DNA of 64,000 bases from Haliea sp040221975 (lineage in GTDB: Bacteria > Pseudomonadota > Gammaproteobacteria > Pseudomonadales > Halieaceae): contig JAVJWR010000027.1 of assembly GCA_040221975.1 (NCBI GenBank), forward strand, positions 1 through 64,000. Direction: 5' to 3'. Numbering within the stretch: the stretch's first letter is position 1; each line of letters begins with the position of its first letter. Of this stretch, positions 15,670 through 23,767 are shown one piece after another. Below the pieces are notes generated by a model, which saw only the letters and a list, made by a program, of their open reading frames with translations, ran no database searches and was not told the DNA's origin. A program made the translations under genes and the position numbers.

Positions 15670-16356
15670 TCAGCGGTCGGGCAGGTTTATAATCCAGGCA
15701 AACTGTCGGTGCAGCTGCTCGGCCAGTGTGCCCGACTCGATCAGCGCAGGGTTGCTCACGGATTCGTACTCCAGTCGCTGCAGAGTCCCCAACAGCATCT
15801 GGCCGTCGAGTGCGGGCTGTCGGCTGCCGAGTTGTTCGCAGAGCGTCTGGAAGCGCTCGGCCAGATCGGCGCGATAGCGGTGGGCCAGTTCGCGAAGACG
15901 GGGATTAATGTTGGTGTCGTAGAGCGCGGTCATCTCCAACACCAGGCCTTCCGGGTACTCGCGTGACTGGTGGCTAACATAACGCACCGCGATATCGGTG
16001 AGCCGCCTGCAGAGGGACTCACGCCTGTCGCGGCGCCGCAGATCACCACGCTGTGACGGTGCAAGGCTCGCCCAAACCTCCTGCCACGTGGATTCGATTG
16101 CCGGCCTGCCGCGTTCGGTGACATGTTCGAAGGCTTGCAGCAGCAGGTCATCAAGGCCACGGAAATAGTAGTTGACCAGGGAAAAGTTGATGCCGGCTTC
16201 GGCGGCAACGGCGCGGTGCGTGATCGAGCGGTGACCTCCGCGGGCGATGACCCTCAGGGTGGCTTCCAGAATCAGCTGCCGGGCCTGCTCACCGCGGGAG
16301 TGCTTTGGTCGCGTTGCGCGTTGTTGCCGCTTCCGGGCGGCGGCGGGAGATGTCAC
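15670..16356 (-). CDS. TetR-family regulator, probable controller of the 8-19.6 kb regulon
   Basis: Starting at GTG 16356, behind AGGTGA, the protein has 228 residues. A basic leader (ARKRQQRATRPKHSRGEQ) precedes a TetR HTH at about residues 24-70 (LILEATLRVIARGG, ITHRAVAAEAGINFSLVNYYF). An all-helical ligand-binding domain with a helix swap of the AcrR/FadR-like kind follows. A longer open frame to 16563 would run across the operator at 16465-16480 and is rejected. It is transcribed divergently from the MFS gene. Three copies of one palindrome upstream of the neighbouring transcription units make it the natural repressor of the cluster, with the ligand presumably a pathway intermediate (inference). 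Confidence 0.9.
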   Translation of the reverse strand: MTSPAAARKRQQRATRPKHSRGEQARQLILEATLRVIARGGHRSITHRAVAAEAGINFSLVNYYFRGLDDLLLQAFEHVTERGRPAIESTWQEVWASLAPSQRGDLRRRDRRESLCRRLTDIAVRYVSHQSREYPEGLVLEMTALYDTNINPRLRELAHRYRADLAERFQTLCEQLGSRQPALDGQMLLGTLQRLEYESVSNPALIESGTLAEQLHRQFAWIINLPDR

Positions 16357-16464
16357 TGTTTCACCTGTTGTCGGTTGCCGTAGAGCTGGAACGCCAGTAT
16401 ATACCTTCCGGCGCCATGGGTGGACTCTCCGGTGGTTGCGCGCACTGCGCCCATGGCCGCGTAA

Positions 16465-16480
16465 TTGTACAGTTGTGCAA
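16465..16480. promoter_or_regulatory. Operator site 3 of the TetR regulon (tetR-MFS divergent promoter)
   Basis: TTGTACA-GT-TGTGCAA followed by A, between the divergent tetR and MFS genes. It is placed to control both and allow autoregulation. Confidence 0.8.
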
Positions 16481-16547
16481 ACATATCGTGGGAGGTACAT
16501 TGTGGGCGTGCTTATAACACGATGCCCGGATCTGGCGGACGATACGT

Positions 16548-17822
16548 ATGCAAGCAGATACACTGGATGGCAGGTTGCCGGAGGCGGCGGGGTGGCAGCG
16601 CTGGAAACTGGCGACAGTACTCATGGTCACGGTCTTCATCGCCTATTACGACCGGCTCAATATCAGCTTGGCGCTGCCCCTGATTGCCGAGCAGTACGGC
16701 TGGGGCCTTGAGCAGAAACAGTTCTACGGGTCCCTGTTGATGGGGCTCTTTTTCGGTGCCTACGGCATTGCGAACATTTTCCTCACGCCGTGGGGTGCGC
16801 GCGTGGGTCCGCGCGCCAGCCTGCTGCTGATTATCTGTCTCTGGTCGCTGTTTACCGCGCTCGGCGCCCTGGCCAGCCAGTGGCTGGCGGTGTTTTTGGC
16901 CTCGCGGGTGCTACTTGGGCTGGCGGAGGGTATTCACTTTCCGATGATGAGCCAGCTCACCAAGCACTGGTTTCCCCCGCACGAGCGCAGTCGCGCCAAT
17001 GGTCTGTGGATTGCCGGCCTGTTCCTGGCGATACTCAGCGCGCCCCTGCTGCTGGTGCCACTGATGCATCATCTTGGCTGGCGGGCGGGCTTCGTCCTGC
17101 TCTCGTTAGCCGGTTTGGTGATCAGCCTGCCGCTGGTTTGGCGCTATGTGCACAACTGGCCGGCCGATCACCCACGTATTCAGGGCGCGGAGCGGGGATA
17201 TATCGAGGTGGGGCTGATGGGGGAAGCCTCGGCGGCAGCGCAGCCCCTGGGCAGCGTGGCCCGCCAGCCGGTTTTCCTGCTGATGGTGCTGGTGGGCATT
17301 CTCAACAACGTGCTGTCGCTGGGGATCAGCTCCTGGCTGCCGACCTACCTCGCTTCCCGCGAGGGAGTGGCTTATCAGGACCTGGCCTACCTGGCGGCAT
17401 TGCCCTATTCCTTTTCTCTCCTCGGCCTGGCGTTCTGGTCATGGTTAGGCGACCGGAGCGGGCGCCGGGGCAGAAACGCGATGTTCGGTTTTGTCTGTGC
17501 GGGAGGGATGATTTTTGCGGCTTTTGAAACCGCCTCCGTCTACCTGGCCGTGGGTCTGTTCAGCCTGGGGGTTTTCTTCGTCGCCTCGTTCAACGCCTGC
17601 GAGTTCGCCATGGTGCAGCGTATCCTGCCCCAGCCGGTCATCGCCAGCGGCACCGGTTTGTATAACGGCCTCACGACCATGGTCGGTGGCGGTTTGGGGA
17701 CTGCGGTGATGGGACAGGTAATGGCCGGACAGCCGGGCGCCGCGGAACTTGCGTTCCTGTTGACGCTATTTCTGGTGACTGCCGTGTCGGTGGGCGTGCT
17801 GGGGCGCCTGTGTCGGTACTGA
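16548..17822 (+). CDS. MFS transporter (anion:cation symporter type)
   Basis: The 424-residue protein has about 12 membrane helices. Features of the ACS branch of MFS are visible: IAYYDRLNISLALPLIAEQYGW in helix 1, a GARVGPRASL loop after helix 2, SRVLLGLAEGIHFP in helix 4 and GDRSGRRGRN between helices 8 and 9. ACS members import organic anions such as hexuronates, allantoate or 4-hydroxyphenylacetate. With an operator upstream and aconitase X genes following 114 bp downstream on the same strand, it probably brings the deacylated product into the cytoplasm. Confidence 0.85.
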   Translation: MQADTLDGRLPEAAGWQRWKLATVLMVTVFIAYYDRLNISLALPLIAEQYGWGLEQKQFYGSLLMGLFFGAYGIANIFLTPWGARVGPRASLLLIICLWSLFTALGALASQWLAVFLASRVLLGLAEGIHFPMMSQLTKHWFPPHERSRANGLWIAGLFLAILSAPLLLVPLMHHLGWRAGFVLLSLAGLVISLPLVWRYVHNWPADHPRIQGAERGYIEVGLMGEASAAAQPLGSVARQPVFLLMVLVGILNNVLSLGISSWLPTYLASREGVAYQDLAYLAALPYSFSLLGLAFWSWLGDRSGRRGRNAMFGFVCAGGMIFAAFETASVYLAVGLFSLGVFFVASFNACEFAMVQRILPQPVIASGTGLYNGLTTMVGGGLGTAVMGQVMAGQPGAAELAFLLTLFLVTAVSVGVLGRLCRY

Positions 17823-17935
17823 CCGGATGGCTTCCGCGGAGACTGCAAAATCTTATCCGGACGTCGGGATCTGTTCCCCTGGGGACTGCTGTCCCACCGG
17901 GGTGGAAGGCAATGACTAGTGTGGAGGTGGATCTT

Positions 17936-19108
17936 ATGGAATTGACGAGCGAGCAACGTAACATTCTTGATGGTGGCCAGGGGGCAGAGTTGGCCGATTG
18001 CATGAAGACCCTGGTGCGCATGGGTGAGGCGTTTGGCGCACCACGGCTGGTGCCGATAAAGAGCGCCCATCTCACCGGCAGTTTTAAGATAACCTCTTTT
18101 AAAGGGTACTACGAACTATTGCAGCGTATCGTTGATGCGGGGTTGAAAGTCAGTGTGCCCACCACCCTCAATCCGCATCCTGGCTACGAGTATGCGCCGC
18201 AGAATCGCTTGCTCTTTCGCGGTCAGAAAAAGCACGAAAGCCTGTTGGAAACGCTCGGGGTTACACCCAATTACTCCTGCGTCTGTTACGAGTACCACAA
18301 CAAGCCCGATTTTGGTGACATCCTGGCATGGGCGGAATCCTCCGCGGTGATCTACGCCAACTCAGTGATTGGTGCGCGCACCAATCGTCACGCCCTGTTC
18401 GCGGATATCTGTCAGGCAATCCTGGGGTTGACGCCAGAATTCGGTTACCTGCTGGACGAAAATCGGCGAGGTCGTGTGCGTGTAAAACTTGATGTTGAGA
18501 ACATGGATGCACCGGCACTGGGTTTCTTGTTGGGTCGTAAGTGCATGGACCGAACGCCATTGATCGACCATTATCCGTTTGACGTCGCCGAACTGAAGAA
18601 CATGGGTGGGGCCATGGCGGCCAGCGGCGGAGTCACCATGTTTCACGTGCTAGGGCTCACTCCCGAAGCGCCCGATGAAGAGACGGTGCTGGGCGGCAAG
18701 GAGGCCGAGGAGTCAATCACGATCACTCAGCGCGATCTCGATGAGTTGAGAGCAGATCATGGTGTGCAAAAAAGCACTGCCATGGTCGCAATAGGCTGTC
18801 CGCAGATGACCCTGAAGGAAGTTACAGAAGTCGCGGGCTATTTCGTTGGTAAACGGGTGAAGAAGAAAACCATGCTACATGCAATGCCCGCAGCACTGCG
18901 CGAGTTTGAGAAGACGGACCTTTTCGACGAGGTTCTGAAATCCGGTGCCGAAATTTATGAGCATTGTCCGCTATCAGGTCTTTCCCTGCGCATAGGTATC
19001 GGACAACAGCGGGTGCTCACTCCTTCAGGCAAGCTTCATTATTACCTGGAGGGCACCGAGTACGGTGATCTCAATGATGTACTGCAAGTGTGTGGGGTGG
19101 TGGACTGA
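17936..19108 (+). CDS. Aconitase X catalytic (large) subunit, DUF521
   Basis: From ATG 17936, behind GGAGG, the protein is 390 residues and begins MELTSEQRNILDGGQG, the standard AcnX opening. The conserved blocks HLTGSFKITSF, TTLNPHP, ANSVIGARTNRH, AIGCPQMTLKEV and EHCPLSGLS are present, including the cysteines that hold the Fe-S cluster. Bacterial AcnX enzymes with known function are cis-3-hydroxy-L-proline dehydratases; archaeal ones dehydrate phosphomevalonate. The large and small subunits are separate here, unlike fused type I versions. The longer frame from 17810 overlaps the MFS gene and is rejected. A hydroxy-amino-acid dehydratase role fits the cluster (inference). Confidence 0.9.
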   Translation: MELTSEQRNILDGGQGAELADCMKTLVRMGEAFGAPRLVPIKSAHLTGSFKITSFKGYYELLQRIVDAGLKVSVPTTLNPHPGYEYAPQNRLLFRGQKKHESLLETLGVTPNYSCVCYEYHNKPDFGDILAWAESSAVIYANSVIGARTNRHALFADICQAILGLTPEFGYLLDENRRGRVRVKLDVENMDAPALGFLLGRKCMDRTPLIDHYPFDVAELKNMGGAMAASGGVTMFHVLGLTPEAPDEETVLGGKEAEESITITQRDLDELRADHGVQKSTAMVAIGCPQMTLKEVTEVAGYFVGKRVKKKTMLHAMPAALREFEKTDLFDEVLKSGAEIYEHCPLSGLSLRIGIGQQRVLTPSGKLHYYLEGTEYGDLNDVLQVCGVVD

Positions 19109-19109
19109 C

Positions 19110-19550
19110 ATGCGTGAATTCAAGGCAAGAAGAGTGACAGGTGGTTGTGCCAATGGCCCTGCCCTGAAAACCAGCCAAGCAATAAATTTTACCGGCGCCA
19201 TGTGCAAGCCTGCAAACCTGGTCCCTGGTCGGAAGGCGGAGATCCGCGATAACCACCATGAACTATTTGGCAAGAATGTAAAAGGGAAAGTGCTGTTGTT
19301 TCCCTCGGCCGTGGGCTCCACGCACACTGGGCTGGTGATACTGGACCTGGTCAGCCGGGGGCAGGGGCCTGTCGCAATGATAGTGCAGCAGGCCGACTCG
19401 CTGCTGGTCTCGGGTATCGTGCTGTCAGAGGTGTGGTACGGCCCCGGTATCCCGCTGTTGGAATGCGATGACCCTGCGCTTTTTGACGCCGTCAGTGATG
19501 GCGAAATGGTGGAAGTCGACGGCGATGCTGAAATTATTCGTCTCGCCTGA
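19110..19550 (+). CDS. Aconitase X swivel (small) subunit, DUF126
   Basis: This 146-residue protein matches the AcnX swivel domain: CANGPALKTSQAINFTGA, then GKVLLFPSAVGSTHTG, a loop closing over the active site, and IVQQADSLLVSGIVLSE. It starts one base after the large-subunit stop, so the two are co-translated in roughly equal amounts, as a heterodimer requires. The Ser in the STHTG loop is the swivel residue expected to contact the substrate carboxylate. Confidence 0.9.
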   Translation: MREFKARRVTGGCANGPALKTSQAINFTGAMCKPANLVPGRKAEIRDNHHELFGKNVKGKVLLFPSAVGSTHTGLVILDLVSRGQGPVAMIVQQADSLLVSGIVLSEVWYGPGIPLLECDDPALFDAVSDGEMVEVDGDAEIIRLA

Positions 19551-19660
19551 AGGTGCATGGCATTTTTGGTGACAGTTTACTTATCCCAGCGGGCACCGCA
19601 CTCTATCTCGACGCAGACACAAGTAAACGGCCATCTTGTTTCGGGAGCTGGCAAACCTGT

Positions 19661-20017
19661 ATGCATGCCACGTTATGGCGGTGGATCGCAGTCACAGCAC
19701 TGCTGTTCGCGGCAGTGGGTGTGCCGCTGCCGATCATACCCACGGTGCCTTTCCTGCTGCTGGCAGCCTGGGCCGCTTCCCGTGGCTGGCCTGAACTCGA
19801 GGAATGGCTGCTTAACCACCCCGAGTACGGCCCGCACATCACGGCCTGGCGGGAAGATGGCGCGATCTCGCGACGCGCCAAGTGGCTGGCCACGGCGATG
19901 CTCGGCGGCAGCACCACGGTTCTTTGGGTATCCGCTGCGCCAACGCTGCTGGCCGCCGGGATTACCACCGGTTTCGTCGCGGTACTCACCTGGTTGTGGT
20001 GGCGGCCTGAGCTATGA
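19661..20017 (+). CDS. DUF454 (YbaN-like) inner-membrane protein
   Basis: From ATG 19661 the product is 118 residues. A membrane helix opens the protein (IAVTALLFAAVGVPLPIIPT), then PFLLLAAWAASRGWPELEEWLLNHPEYGPHITAWREDGAI, the diagnostic DUF454 core, then two helices and a short tail. The biochemical role of DUF454 is not established. The longer frame from 19553 has no family support in its first 36 residues. It follows the AcnX genes by 110 bp but is probably not part of that pathway. Confidence 0.8.
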   Translation: MHATLWRWIAVTALLFAAVGVPLPIIPTVPFLLLAAWAASRGWPELEEWLLNHPEYGPHITAWREDGAISRRAKWLATAMLGGSTTVLWVSAAPTLLAAGITTGFVAVLTWLWWRPEL

Positions 20018-20260
20018 CCCGCAGCTTAGCCTGAAAACAGCCGCTTCGCCTGTCGGCGAAGCAGCCAAGACCGCTTTGTCCTATCTGCAGTCGTTACATT
20101 TAAGTGAGCTAGAAGGCCCGCTATCGAACAGAATCGCGTCCAACAGTGTCGAAAAATTTTACTACGAAATCGCTTTTCAATGATTCAAGCAGCTAGTCAC
20201 TAATGGCCTGAAGGTCTAATTTATTGTTTTAAAACGTTTTTTGTTAATGGAAAGTGACAC
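20018..20260. other. Intergenic region before the sigma-54-like promoter
   Basis: About 240 bases. The first half still has coding-like GC content but no supported gene. The second half is AT-rich (TTGTTTTAAAACGTTTTTTG around 20223-20243), which may hold enhancer-binding or bending sequence for the promoter at 20261. Confidence 0.35.
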
Positions 20261-20276
20261 TGGCATCCCTTGTGCA
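20261..20276 (+). promoter_or_regulatory. Sigma-54-like promoter of the PEP-CTERM gene
   Basis: TGGCATCCCTTGTGCA has GG (20262-20263) and GC (20274-20275) at the exact sigma-54 -24/-12 spacing, with GTGC in place of TTGC. It lies about 58 bp upstream of the gene start. PEP-CTERM genes in other bacteria are often controlled by sigma-54 with PrsK/PrsR. Confidence 0.6.
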
Positions 20277-20333
20277 TGCTCTTGAGTAAATCCAAATTAC
20301 ACAGTTGTAGCACCCTGAGGAGGGATACAGATC

Positions 20334-21155
20334 ATGATTTATAGAGCAATTAGTGCTGTTTTAAGTGCGGCCATCGCTACGGGAGTTGCGCACGCCTCGC
20401 CGCTTTATTTCGAAGGATTCGAGACCGACACGGGCGACTGGGTAGGCGCGAGCCGTGTTGCTTCCGGCACCGGCGGCATCGCTTCAGCGAGCGGAGGGTT
20501 CCACGCCCGATCAGCAGCAACCGGTGACCCGAACACCCCGTTTCACTACTTTGGTGACGGCTCTTACGGTACCAGATCGTTCACTAGCCCATTTACGGCT
20601 GCTATTGATTTTTATCTTGACGTGGGCGGTAGTTGGTCTAACGACACGCGGTTCGACTACACGGTGGCGCTCAAGAAGCCCGACGAGGGTTTCTTGCGCG
20701 ACTTCGTCTTCAATGTCGGCTTCTACGATTCTGATGATGCAGACGGTCCAGGCGCCAACACCGACCGTTTCATAATTTCAGCGAGCAACAACTCTGGTAG
20801 AGCCAATACATACCCGAAGAATCCCGGGAAGAGTCCGGTGGCTATCGATACCACTGGTTGGTATACGTTCCAGCACTCCTTCTTTGACAATGGAGGCACG
20901 TTAGGCGCGGATCTATCAATCCTCGATGCCGGTGGCTCACTGGTTAACAGTTGGTCTATTGGCACCGATCCGATAGGTGACTTCGGCGGAGAGGGATATG
21001 GCTGGATTGCCCAAAACGAGTTCGCCGGTCTCGCCTTTGACAATAGCAGACTGTCGCTCACAGCCGACGAGGCTTCCGTCCCAGTGCCCGGCACTTTGAC
21101 GCTCATTGGTCTTGGCCTTGCAGGGCTTGGCTGGACGCGTCGGAGAAAAGTTTAA
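20334..21155 (+). CDS. PEP-CTERM sorting-domain surface protein
   Basis: The 273-residue protein has a signal peptide (about residues 1-21, ending AHAS), a beta-rich body resembling a secreted carbohydrate-binding or adhesin domain, and a textbook PEP-CTERM tail: VPVPGTLTLIGLGLAGLG followed by TRRRK. This tail is recognised by an inner-membrane exosortase (EpsH/XrtA), which cleaves near the VPxP motif during export to the cell surface or polysaccharide matrix. The ribosome site GAGGAGGG lies 10 bp upstream of the ATG. The gene is monocistronic, between a sigma-54-like promoter and an intrinsic terminator. It implies an exosortase elsewhere in the genome. Confidence 0.9.
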   Translation: MIYRAISAVLSAAIATGVAHASPLYFEGFETDTGDWVGASRVASGTGGIASASGGFHARSAATGDPNTPFHYFGDGSYGTRSFTSPFTAAIDFYLDVGGSWSNDTRFDYTVALKKPDEGFLRDFVFNVGFYDSDDADGPGANTDRFIISASNNSGRANTYPKNPGKSPVAIDTTGWYTFQHSFFDNGGTLGADLSILDAGGSLVNSWSIGTDPIGDFGGEGYGWIAQNEFAGLAFDNSRLSLTADEASVPVPGTLTLIGLGLAGLGWTRRRKV

Positions 21156-21174
21156 ACATCACGCCTGATCTATG

Positions 21175-21197
21175 GCCCGCCTAGTGCGGGCTTTTTT
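21175..21197 (+). terminator. Intrinsic terminator of the PEP-CTERM gene
   Basis: GCCCGC-CTAGT-GCGGGC followed by six T residues: a 6-bp stem, 5-nt loop and T tract, 20 bp after the stop codon. Confidence 0.85.
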
Positions 21198-21537
21198 ATA
21201 TGCTTCTGCCGCGCTATGAGGAGCGAAGTAAGCCAGTCAGAGGCTATCTCACGCCAAAACTAGCAATAGCCCTCAGCGGACTGCTGTTGAATTTTCCGAA
21301 AGCGCTAATGTCTCTGATGTGGTGTCAGCAGACCCTCAGTCGGTTGTTGTCCGATGTCCGCTTGTGGCCGAAGGTCGCGGTCGGTTATGGATTCGAAAAT
21401 CCATTCCCAATGTGGCAGCTGCGTCCTGTTTTGAGACAAACGGGATTGACTGGCCAGAAGCCTCCTGGCGCAATGCATTGCGGACTTCTACTGTTCAGGG
21501 AACCGTTGCGAAATTTAACGGTTATGGAAATCCGCTA
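21198..21537. other. Intergenic region, no supported gene
   Basis: About 340 bases between the terminator and the end of the lipoprotein gene. Two overlapping open frames here lack ribosome sites and domain resemblance, and I regard them as spurious. Confidence 0.4.
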
Positions 21538-21891
21538 TTATCGACACAGCACCTGGAGTCGATCGGCTTCGCATCGAATCTCTTTTTGAAACTTTAACCC
21601 GGCATTGTTGCAAAGCTTATACATTATTTGAGCAACCGTCCCACTGCCGGAATCGCTTAATGATTTTTTTGCCAGTGGAAGCACGGCCCCGCAGCTCATA
21701 TCAGCTTCGCTTTTGCCGGCTTCAACCGCCTCCATCCGTATTTGTCCTGCATACATCTGTTGCACAATACCCGCGTCAAACCATATATCACCGCTATTCG
21801 GTAAAGAATCATCATTTCCGCAGCCGGCTATAGCTGCGATTACGATCGCTGGTATCACATAAACGAATATATTGACGTGTAAATACTTCAT
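21538..21891 (-). CDS. Small lipoprotein of unknown function
   Basis: From ATG 21891 the product is 117 residues. Its signal peptide ends in a lipobox (AIAGC, Cys at about 22), so the mature protein should be lipid-anchored, probably in the outer membrane because residues +2/+3 are Gly-Asn rather than Asp. The mature part includes three further cysteines (MSCGAVL, KLCNNAG, EIRCEAD) that could form disulfides. The upstream 20 codons of the longer frame lack signal character. I do not recognise the family. Confidence 0.65.
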   Translation of the reverse strand: MKYLHVNIFVYVIPAIVIAAIAGCGNDDSLPNSGDIWFDAGIVQQMYAGQIRMEAVEAGKSEADMSCGAVLPLAKKSLSDSGSGTVAQIMYKLCNNAGLKFQKEIRCEADRLQVLCR

Positions 21892-22140
21892 ATCGTGGCC
21901 ACTCCATTGCTGAATCACGCACTCTCTGCGAATCTTGATTGCACTGGTCAAGTAGTCTCAGGTCGACGTGTGAATACAGTATAGTCAGCGGAATTCGAGG
22001 TTTCCATGAAGAGCCTCTAGTCACGATATTGGCGGGAAGCGTCTCCGCGGACACGCTTCCCGCACTTGGGAGTGCCGACCTATAATGGATTAGCCGTGGG
22101 GTCTGGAGCCGTTCGTTGAAGTGGGGTAGAACCCTTTACG

Positions 22141-22788
22141 TCATTTCACTTCGATATGGAAATACGCCGGATCGCGGTCGCGAATCAGCTGGATCTGACT
22201 GAAATAGGAACGTGATTCCCCTTCCTTCAAGCCCCTGCCTGTTGTATCTGGTGATATATCATTATCTGCAAGCCTGGCCATCCCAATCTGAATGCCCAGG
22301 GAGTCGAACAGGTAGATGACGACGTCCGGTGTAATCCTGCGCTCACCATCGTTCTGGAGAATGACAAAGTACTCGAACTTTTTATCTGTCTCGGTACCTG
22401 TCTGTGTGAATCTGATGTTCTTCACGTAACCCTGGCCGACAGGCACGGTAGTGTCGAACACCAAGGGATTGAGGTCGGGAATCCGGTTTTGTACCAGGCT
22501 CGCCTTTTCTTCCTGCAAGGTCAGCACCTCCTGCTCCAGGGCGCTGACTCTGGATCGTAGATCGTCCGCGGGTGCCCCCACTACCGGATCTGGAATATGG
22601 CGACTGAAAAACTGCTGCTTTGTCGCGGATAGTTTGTATGCAGTCACCATCCAGCCAATGCCGGTCACCATCAGCATTGCCCCAAGTACCAGGGAGACCA
22701 GCATGTACTTGATCGCCCTTTGATGATTGCGGCTATATCGTCGACGAGGCTGATTTTCCACTAAGAGTTCCTGGTCCAGTTGGTCCAT
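22141..22788 (-). CDS. Membrane-anchored coiled-coil protein
   Basis: This 215-residue protein has a basic N-terminus (PRRRYSRNHQRAIK), one membrane helix at about residues 29-51, and a short coiled coil (DDLRSRVSALEQEVLTLQEEK, about 78-95). A beta-sandwich-like periplasmic domain follows, with strands such as VKNIRFTQTG and FEYFVILQNDG. No catalytic motif is seen. The layout suggests a structural or assembly role in the periplasm. The family is not recognised. Confidence 0.7.
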   Translation of the reverse strand: MDQLDQELLVENQPRRRYSRNHQRAIKYMLVSLVLGAMLMVTGIGWMVTAYKLSATKQQFFSRHIPDPVVGAPADDLRSRVSALEQEVLTLQEEKASLVQNRIPDLNPLVFDTTVPVGQGYVKNIRFTQTGTETDKKFEYFVILQNDGERRITPDVVIYLFDSLGIQIGMARLADNDISPDTTGRGLKEGESRSYFSQIQLIRDRDPAYFHIEVK

Positions 22789-23030
22789 TATTATGGGGCG
22801 ATGATTTGGGCCAAACCCTCACTTCGGGGATTGCGCATTCATAATTCACCACGCCAACGATTGTCGGCCCATCATATTTAAACTGCTACCGTCGGCGCAA
22901 ATCTAATAATGCTTATCTGCCCGGATAGGGACAATGCGGGTTGTCTCCGTTTCTGGCCGGAATGCCTGTGTACAACAAGCGGTTTATTCCCGCTACACTG
23001 CTTTGTTCCAGCACGTAGCGAGGTAGATTC

Positions 23031-23666
23031 ATGCGACAGGCGATTGCCGGCTATAACCAGGATGAGCATCACGACTGGGTGGCGGAACTCGCCTGCGGTC
23101 ACTACCAGCATGTGCGTCATCAGCCACCCCTTGCCGAGCGCCCCTGGGTGCAGACGGCGGAGGGGCGGGCGTCCATGCTGGGCACCGCGCTGGTCTGCAA
23201 GAAGTGCGAACTGGGTGCGCCCGCGGATGAGCCGAAGGTGCCCAAGGTGGTTGTGGAGTCCAACCGCGAGCGCACCCTGCGCTTGATCCAGGCCATTGCC
23301 CGCGGCGACGCAGATCATATCGCTGACGCCTATGCCGACGATGGCAAGCTGCATACCATGGGCAACACCCTGATCTCCGGTGTCTACGACAGGTCACAGA
23401 TTCGCCAGTTTGCCGGTAGCGTGCTGGACGCCTTCCCCAAGGGGCTGCGCTACACGGTCCACGCGGTCACCGCCGAGGGCAACCGGGTCGCAGTGGAGGC
23501 CACAGGCAGGGGGTGTCACGTGTCCGGCAGGGACTACGTCAACCGCTACCATTTCCTGTTCACCTGGCGCGACGGCAAGCTGCTCGAGCTCAAGGAATAC
23601 ATGGACACCGAGGCGGTGACCGAGGTGCTGTGCGGTGGGGTGCGGCCCTCGGCATTTTCCAGTTAA
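23031..23666 (+). CDS. Fusion of a DUF3565 domain with a SnoaL-like domain
   Basis: Residues 1-70 match DUF3565: AIAGYNQDEHHDWVAELACGHYQHVRHQPP, a CGH-x-QH-xRH pattern and a closing CKKCELG. It has two cysteine/histidine sets and looks like a small metal-binding module. Residues about 80-205 form a SnoaL-like/NTF2-fold domain (RTLRLIQAIARGDADHIADAYADDGKLHTMG, RYHFLFTWRDGKLLELKEYMDTEAV). Such domains host cyclases, isomerases or ligand binders. DUF3565 is normally a stand-alone protein of about 70 residues, so the fusion is unusual. It is cytoplasmic and monocistronic. Confidence 0.8.
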   Translation: MRQAIAGYNQDEHHDWVAELACGHYQHVRHQPPLAERPWVQTAEGRASMLGTALVCKKCELGAPADEPKVPKVVVESNRERTLRLIQAIARGDADHIADAYADDGKLHTMGNTLISGVYDRSQIRQFAGSVLDAFPKGLRYTVHAVTAEGNRVAVEATGRGCHVSGRDYVNRYHFLFTWRDGKLLELKEYMDTEAVTEVLCGGVRPSAFSS

Positions 23667-23767
23667 ATAACGTCCAGGCAGCCGCAGACGAGGTATCCGG
23701 ATCAAGGTATCTGCCAAAGGACGTACCCTGATAAAATAGCGGGCCAATTCTCCCAAGGTCTCCCACC

